Assembly (NCBI GenBank): GCA_025994075.1 | Contig: JAMQGV010000043.1 | Coordinates: 1-54,975 of the forward strand | Direction: 5' to 3' | DNA length: 54,975 nucleotides | Source: Vicinamibacteria bacterium | Lineage (GTDB): Bacteria; Acidobacteriota; Vicinamibacteria; Fen-336 | Shown here: piece by piece, positions 50,745-54,975 of the stretch | Numbering within the stretch: the first letter of the stretch is position 1 | Layout of the letters: every line of letters starts with the position of its first letter | The notes under the pieces: model-generated | Database searches by the model: none | The model's input: only the letters and a program-made list of their open reading frames with translations | Told to the model about the DNA's origin: nothing | Position numbers and translations under genes: made by a program

Positions 50745-53700
50745 ATGACCAAGGCCATCATCCGCTGGAGCGCCGAGCACCGCGTGCTGGTGCTGATGCT
50801 CACCCTGCTCGCCGTGCTCTACGGCGTGCACACCCTGCGCACGATCCCGGTCGACGCCATCCCGGATCTCTCCGACACCCAGGTGATCGTCTACTCGCGC
50901 TGGGACCGGAGCCCCGACATCATCGAGGACCAGGTCACCTACCCGATCGTGTCGGCGCTGCTCGGCACGCCGAAGGTGAAGAGCATCCGCGGCTTCTCCG
51001 ACTTCGGCTTCAGCTACGTCTACGTCATCTTCGAGGACAAGACCGACCTCTACTGGGCGCGCAGCCGCGTGCTCGAGTACCTCTCCAAGATCCAGCCGCT
51101 CCTGCCCTCGGGCGTGAAGACGGAGCTCGGGCCCGACGCCACCGGCGTCGGCTGGGTGTTCCAGTACGCGCTGGTCGACGACAGCGGGAATCACTCGCTG
51201 GCCGACCTGCGCACGTTCCAGGACTGGAGCCTGCGCTACCGGCTGCAGTCGGTGCCGGGCGTCGCCGAGGTCGCCTCGCTCGGCGGCTTCGTCCAGCAGT
51301 ACCAGGTCACCGTCGATCCCAACCGGCTGAAGGCCTACGACCTGTCCGTGATGCAGGTGGCCGACGCGGTGCGCAAGGGCAACGAGGACGTCGGCGGCCG
51401 CCTCGTCGAGTTCGCCGGCCGCGAGTACATGGTGCGCGGCCGCGGCTACGTCAAGTCCCGCGAGGACCTCGAGCAGATCGTGCTGCGCGCGACGCCGGGC
51501 GGCACGCCGGTCCTCCTGCGCGACGTCGCCACCGTCGCCATCGGCCCCGAGCTGCGGCGCGGCGTCGCCGACCTCGACGGCCTCGGCGACACCGTCGGCG
51601 GCATCGTCGTGATGCGCCACGGCGAAAACGCGCGGGCGGTGATCGAGCGGGTGCGCCAGCGGCTGAAGGAAGTCGAGCCGTCGCTGCCGGCGGGCGTGCG
51701 GATCGTCACCACCTACGACCGCTCCGACCTGATCGATCGCGCGCTCGACACCCTGAAGCACGAGCTGGTCCTGCAGATGATCATCGTCTCGGCGGTGATC
51801 CTGCTCTTCCTGTGGCACGTGCCGTCGGCGCTCGTCCCGATCCTCACGATCCCGACCGCGGTGCTGCTGGCCTTCATCCCGATGGCGTGGATGGGCATTT
51901 CCTCGAACCTGATGTCGCTGGCGGGCATCGCGATCTCGATCGGCGTGCTGGTCGACGGCGCGATCGTCGAGGTCGAGAACGCCTACAAGAAGCTCGAGCA
52001 GTGGGAACACGGGGGGAGACAGGGCGACTTCCACAAGGTGCGGCTCGAGGCGCTGCTGGAGGTCGGGCCGTCGGTGTTCTTCTCGCTGCTGCTGATCGCG
52101 GTCGCGTTCCTGCCGATCTTCACGCTGGTCGACCAGGAGGGCCGCCTCTTCACGCCGCTGGCGTGGACCAAGAACCTGACGATGGCGATCGCGGCGGTGC
52201 TGGCGCTGACGCTGGACCCGGCGCTGCGCATGTTCTTCACGCGGATGGACCCGTACACGTTCCGCCCCGGCTGGCTCGCGAAGCTGGCGACGATGGTGTC
52301 GGTCGGCACCTACTACAAGGAGGAGCGCCATCCCGTCAGCCGGGTGATGTTCGCGCTGTACGAGCCCGCCTGCCGCTGGACCCTGCGCTGGCCGAAGACG
52401 ACGATCGCGCTGGCGCTCGTCGTGCTGCTCGCGACGGTCCCGGTGTACTTCGAGCTCGGCCACGAGTTCATGCCGCCGCTCGACGAGGGCTCGATCCTCT
52501 ACATGCCGACCACGCTGCCCGGCATCTCGGTGACCGAGGCCGCGCGCGTGCTGCAGGTCCAGGACCGGATCCTGAAGTCGTTCCCCGAGGTGGAACGGGT
52601 CCACGGCAAGGCGGGCCGCGCCGAGACCTCGACCGACCCGGCGCCGTTCTCGATGATGGAGACGGTCGTGCTGCTGAAGGATCCCTCGGAGTGGCGGCCG
52701 AAGGAGCGCTTCTACTCCGACTGGGCGCCGGAGTGGCTGAAGGAGACGGTGCTGCGCCGCATCACCCCGGAGCGGCTGACCCGCGACGAGCTGATCGCGG
52801 AGCTCGACCGAGCAATGCAGATTCCCGGCGTCACCAACGCCTGGACGATGCCGATCAAGGCCCGCATCGACATGCTCTCGACCGGTGTGCGCACGCCGGT
52901 GGGGGTCAAGATCTTCGGCCCCGACCTGAAGGAGATCGAGCGGCTCGGGCAGGAGATCGAGAGCGCGCTCCGCCACGTCAGCGGCACCCGCAGCGCCTAC
53001 GCCGAGCGCGCAGCCGGCGGCTACTTCGTCGACTTCGAGCTGCGCCGCGAGGCGCTCGCCCGCTACGGCCTCTCCGTCGAGGAGGTGCAGCAGGTGATCC
53101 TGTCCGCCGTCGGCGGCGAGAACGTGACGACCACGATCGAGGGCCGCGCCCGCTTCCCGGTCAACGTGCGCTACCCGCGCGAGCTGCGCGACGACCTCGA
53201 CAAGCTGGGCCGGGTGCTGGTGATGACGCCGGGCGGCGCCCAGATCCCGCTCAGCCAGGTCGCCGACCTGCGCACGGTGACCGGCCCCGCGATGATCCGC
53301 AACGAGAACGCGCTGCTCGCCGGCTACGTCTTCGTCGACACCGCCGAGAGCGACATCGGCGGCTACGTCGAGCGCGCCAAGCAGGCGGTGGCGGAGAAGG
53401 TCACGCTGCCCTCCGGCTACTCGATCGAGTGGAGCGGCCAGTACGAGAACATGCTGCGCGTCCGCGAGCGGCTGAAGCTGGTGGTGCCGGTGACGCTGGT
53501 GCTGATCCTGCTGCTCCTCTACGGCAACACCGGCTCGGCGGTGAAGACGGCGATGGTGCTGCTGGCCGTGCCGTTCTCGGCGATCGGCGCGGTGTGGCTG
53601 ATGTGGGCGCTCGACTACAACGTCTCGATCGCGGCCTGGGTCGGCGTGATCGCCCTGCTCGGCCTCGACGCCGAGACGGGCGTGTTCATGCTGCTGTTCC

Positions 53701-53990
53701 TCGACCTCGCCTACGACGAGGCGAAGAAGGGCAACCGCCTGAACACGTACGCGGAGCTGGTCGAAGCGATCGTCCACGGCGCAGTGAAGCGCGTGCGCCC
53801 GAAGGCGATGACGGTGATCTCGGCGATGGTCGGCCTGCTGCCGATTCTGTGGTCCACCGGCACCGGCTCCGACCTGATGAAGCGCGTCGCCGCCCCGATG
53901 GTCGGCGGCCTCGCCACCAGCTTCGCCCTCGAACTGCTCGTCTACCCGGCCGTCTACCTGTTGTGGCGCCGTCGCCAACTGGGGGTGTAG
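50745..53990 (+). CDS. cusA: RND heavy-metal efflux pump, CusA type
   Basis: 1081 residues, full length for a heavy-metal RND transporter, with about twelve membrane helices and two large periplasmic loops. 'DFGFSYVYVIFEDKTDLYWARSRVLEYL' and 'PGVAEVASLGGFVQQYQV' are family signatures. The proton-relay acids appear in 'GVLVDGAIVEVENAYKKLE'. Methionines matching the CusA export path occur in 'PFSMMETVVLL' and 'TMPIKARIDMLSTG', which argues for monovalent Cu(I)/Ag(I) rather than Co/Zn/Cd. It is the last gene of the efflux operon. A five-pair hairpin (54009-54022) without a T-run follows. Confidence 0.95.
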   Translation: MTKAIIRWSAEHRVLVLMLTLLAVLYGVHTLRTIPVDAIPDLSDTQVIVYSRWDRSPDIIEDQVTYPIVSALLGTPKVKSIRGFSDFGFSYVYVIFEDKTDLYWARSRVLEYLSKIQPLLPSGVKTELGPDATGVGWVFQYALVDDSGNHSLADLRTFQDWSLRYRLQSVPGVAEVASLGGFVQQYQVTVDPNRLKAYDLSVMQVADAVRKGNEDVGGRLVEFAGREYMVRGRGYVKSREDLEQIVLRATPGGTPVLLRDVATVAIGPELRRGVADLDGLGDTVGGIVVMRHGENARAVIERVRQRLKEVEPSLPAGVRIVTTYDRSDLIDRALDTLKHELVLQMIIVSAVILLFLWHVPSALVPILTIPTAVLLAFIPMAWMGISSNLMSLAGIAISIGVLVDGAIVEVENAYKKLEQWEHGGRQGDFHKVRLEALLEVGPSVFFSLLLIAVAFLPIFTLVDQEGRLFTPLAWTKNLTMAIAAVLALTLDPALRMFFTRMDPYTFRPGWLAKLATMVSVGTYYKEERHPVSRVMFALYEPACRWTLRWPKTTIALALVVLLATVPVYFELGHEFMPPLDEGSILYMPTTLPGISVTEAARVLQVQDRILKSFPEVERVHGKAGRAETSTDPAPFSMMETVVLLKDPSEWRPKERFYSDWAPEWLKETVLRRITPERLTRDELIAELDRAMQIPGVTNAWTMPIKARIDMLSTGVRTPVGVKIFGPDLKEIERLGQEIESALRHVSGTRSAYAERAAGGYFVDFELRREALARYGLSVEEVQQVILSAVGGENVTTTIEGRARFPVNVRYPRELRDDLDKLGRVLVMTPGGAQIPLSQVADLRTVTGPAMIRNENALLAGYVFVDTAESDIGGYVERAKQAVAEKVTLPSGYSIEWSGQYENMLRVRERLKLVVPVTLVLILLLLYGNTGSAVKTAMVLLAVPFSAIGAVWLMWALDYNVSIAAWVGVIALLGLDAETGVFMLLFLDLAYDEAKKGNRLNTYAELVEAIVHGAVKRVRPKAMTVISAMVGLLPILWSTGTGSDLMKRVAAPMVGGLATSFALELLVYPAVYLLWRRRQLGV

Positions 53991-54128
53991 AGCTTCCCGA
54001 TCGAGTGACCGGACCTCTCCGGGCCACCGATCGTTGCAGCCCCGTCAGCATCGACCCGCGAGGCTCGCGGGCCTTGAACGACGACTCGGTTCTGGAAGGG
54101 GTCGGCCTCTCCCGCCGGCGGAAGAGGC
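53991..54128. other. Gap between cusA and the IS91-type remnant
   Basis: 138 bases without a supported gene. A small stem CCGGA/TCCGG at 54009-54022 is the only structure. The right part (from about 54060) may be decayed upstream sequence of the IS91-type transposase, since a fragment reading 'PLPPAEEAW' in a second frame resembles the segment that normally precedes its conserved core. Confidence 0.3.
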
Positions 54129-54975
54129 GTGGAGTTTGGTGCCGACGTCCATCGGAGCGTGCTGCGCCAGGCGCTCTGCTCGGTCGCTCCGGGGGGCTAC
54201 AGCCGCCACCGGCCCGAGACGCTCCGCCGCATCGGCAGGCACCTTCGCCGCCGCGGGCTGCTTCGAGAGGACCCGCAGGAAGAACAAGATGCCGAAGCGA
54301 ATCTCGCCGTCTCGGCCGTGTCGGGCCAGACGCCGCCAGCAGGACCGCAGTGGCAAGTCCGGCTCGGGCCTCTCGAGCGACGCCCACTGGCCTACGACAA
54401 GCCGCTCTGCGCGTCGCAAGACGGCTTCAGCCTCCATGCCGCGACACGCGCGGGCGCGCTCGATCTCGCTGGCCGCGAGGCCTTGTCCGATACGTCCTGC
54501 GCCCGCCCCTCGCCCAGGACAAGATCGAGCCACAGACGGGTTCCGGCGCCGGGATGAACCCGTCGCCGGTCCCATGGGGGCCACGTCGCAACAGCTCCTC
54601 CGCCCCCAAACCCCCGACCGACGGCCTGATCCGGATCGTCCTCAAGAAGCCCTACGCCGACGGCACCGTCGCCGTCGATCTCGACCCGCTCTCCCTGCTG
54701 GCCCGGCTGGCGGCGTGCGTGCCTCCGCCACGCCACCATACCGTCCGCTACGCAGGCGTGCTGGCGGCAGCCAGCCAGTGGCGGTCGCGCATCGCACCCG
54801 GCGCCGAGCCAGACAGCAAGCCCCGGAGGAAGCGCAGGTCCCGCTACCGGCCGTGGGCTGAACTCCTGGCCCGCTCCCTCGGCGTGGACGCCCTGGCCTG
54901 TCCCGCATGCCAGGGACGGATGAGGCTCGTCGCCCTCGTTCGCAACCCGCTAAGCATCGCCTGGCACCTCGCCAG
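54129..54975 (+). pseudogene. IS91-family transposase remnant, frameshifted and cut by window edge
   Basis: The frame from 54129 reads 'RRIGRHLRRRGLL', 'LAVSAVSGQTPPAGPQW' and 'RPLAYDKPLCASQDGFSLHAATRAG', typical of the middle of IS91-type Y2 transposases, and then goes off frame after 'GREA'. The match resumes in another frame from about 54482 with 'LVRYVLRPPLAQDKIEP', 'IRIVLKKPYADGTVAVDLDP', 'VRYAGVLAAASQWRSRIAP' and the C-terminal zinc-ribbon start 'CPACQGRMRLVAL'. A one-base deletion near 54481 explains the shift. The catalytic N-terminal half is missing. The sequence runs off the window end. Confidence 0.8.

Overview
This is about 55 kb of very GC-rich bacterial DNA with tightly packed genes. 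Several traits together suggest an Acidobacteriota-like organism, perhaps near Thermoanaerobaculia: a GC-heavy third codon position, secreted beta-propeller peptidases (S9 and tricorn type), an ECF sigma factor of the PF07638/TIGR02999 kind, and several TPR-bearing Ser/Thr kinases. This placement is inference from gene content; the window carries no rRNA or other marker gene that settles it.

Layout. 1-5.2 kb: the 3' tail of an IS630-type transposase, two FtsX/MacB-type permeases (minus) with no ATPase in view, a divergent MacA/HlyD-type adaptor, and an AAA/DUF4143 ATPase behind two tandem palindromes. 5.3-8.5 kb: a 2-oxoacid:ferredoxin oxidoreductase (fused gamma-alpha subunit, then beta) with a rubrerythrin-like protein; its leader can form a hairpin that hides the ribosome binding site. 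8.6-14.5 kb: a 1968-residue TPR protein with an embedded C39-like cysteine peptidase domain. 14.5-17.3 kb (minus): a GT-C-like membrane protein, D-Ala-D-Ala ligase and tRNA-Ser(GCT). 17.4-20.9 kb: a three-subunit molybdenum hydroxylase. 20.9-27.1 kb (minus): tricorn-like and S9 peptidases. 27.2-28.7 kb: gltX.

28.9-33.1 kb holds five consecutive genes for soluble, alanine-rich coiled-coil proteins, one ending in a run of octapeptide repeats. I recognise no known system here, and it is my main candidate for something undescribed. 33.2-39.1 kb: an ECF sigma gene and two divergent, paralogous kinase-TPR genes. 39.1-41.7 kb: a glycine-zipper envelope protein, an AcuI-type reductase and a small membrane protein. 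41.7-46.8 kb (minus): an apparent operon of kinase, 76-residue coiled coil, AccD, membrane phosphodiesterase and VanX-type dipeptidase. 46.9-54.0 kb: a zinc-ribbon protein, then a copper/silver efflux locus (Cys-rich small protein, CusC, CusB, CusA) starting at a CsoR-like palindrome. 54.1 kb to the end: a frameshifted IS91-type transposase.

Expression signals. Many genes have a TANANT-type -10 box only 6-14 bases before the start codon, which implies leaderless or nearly leaderless mRNAs. Operon-internal genes instead show Shine-Dalgarno sites or GTGA stop/start overlaps. Very long ORFs antisense to these genes are by-products of GC-rich codon use and were left out.
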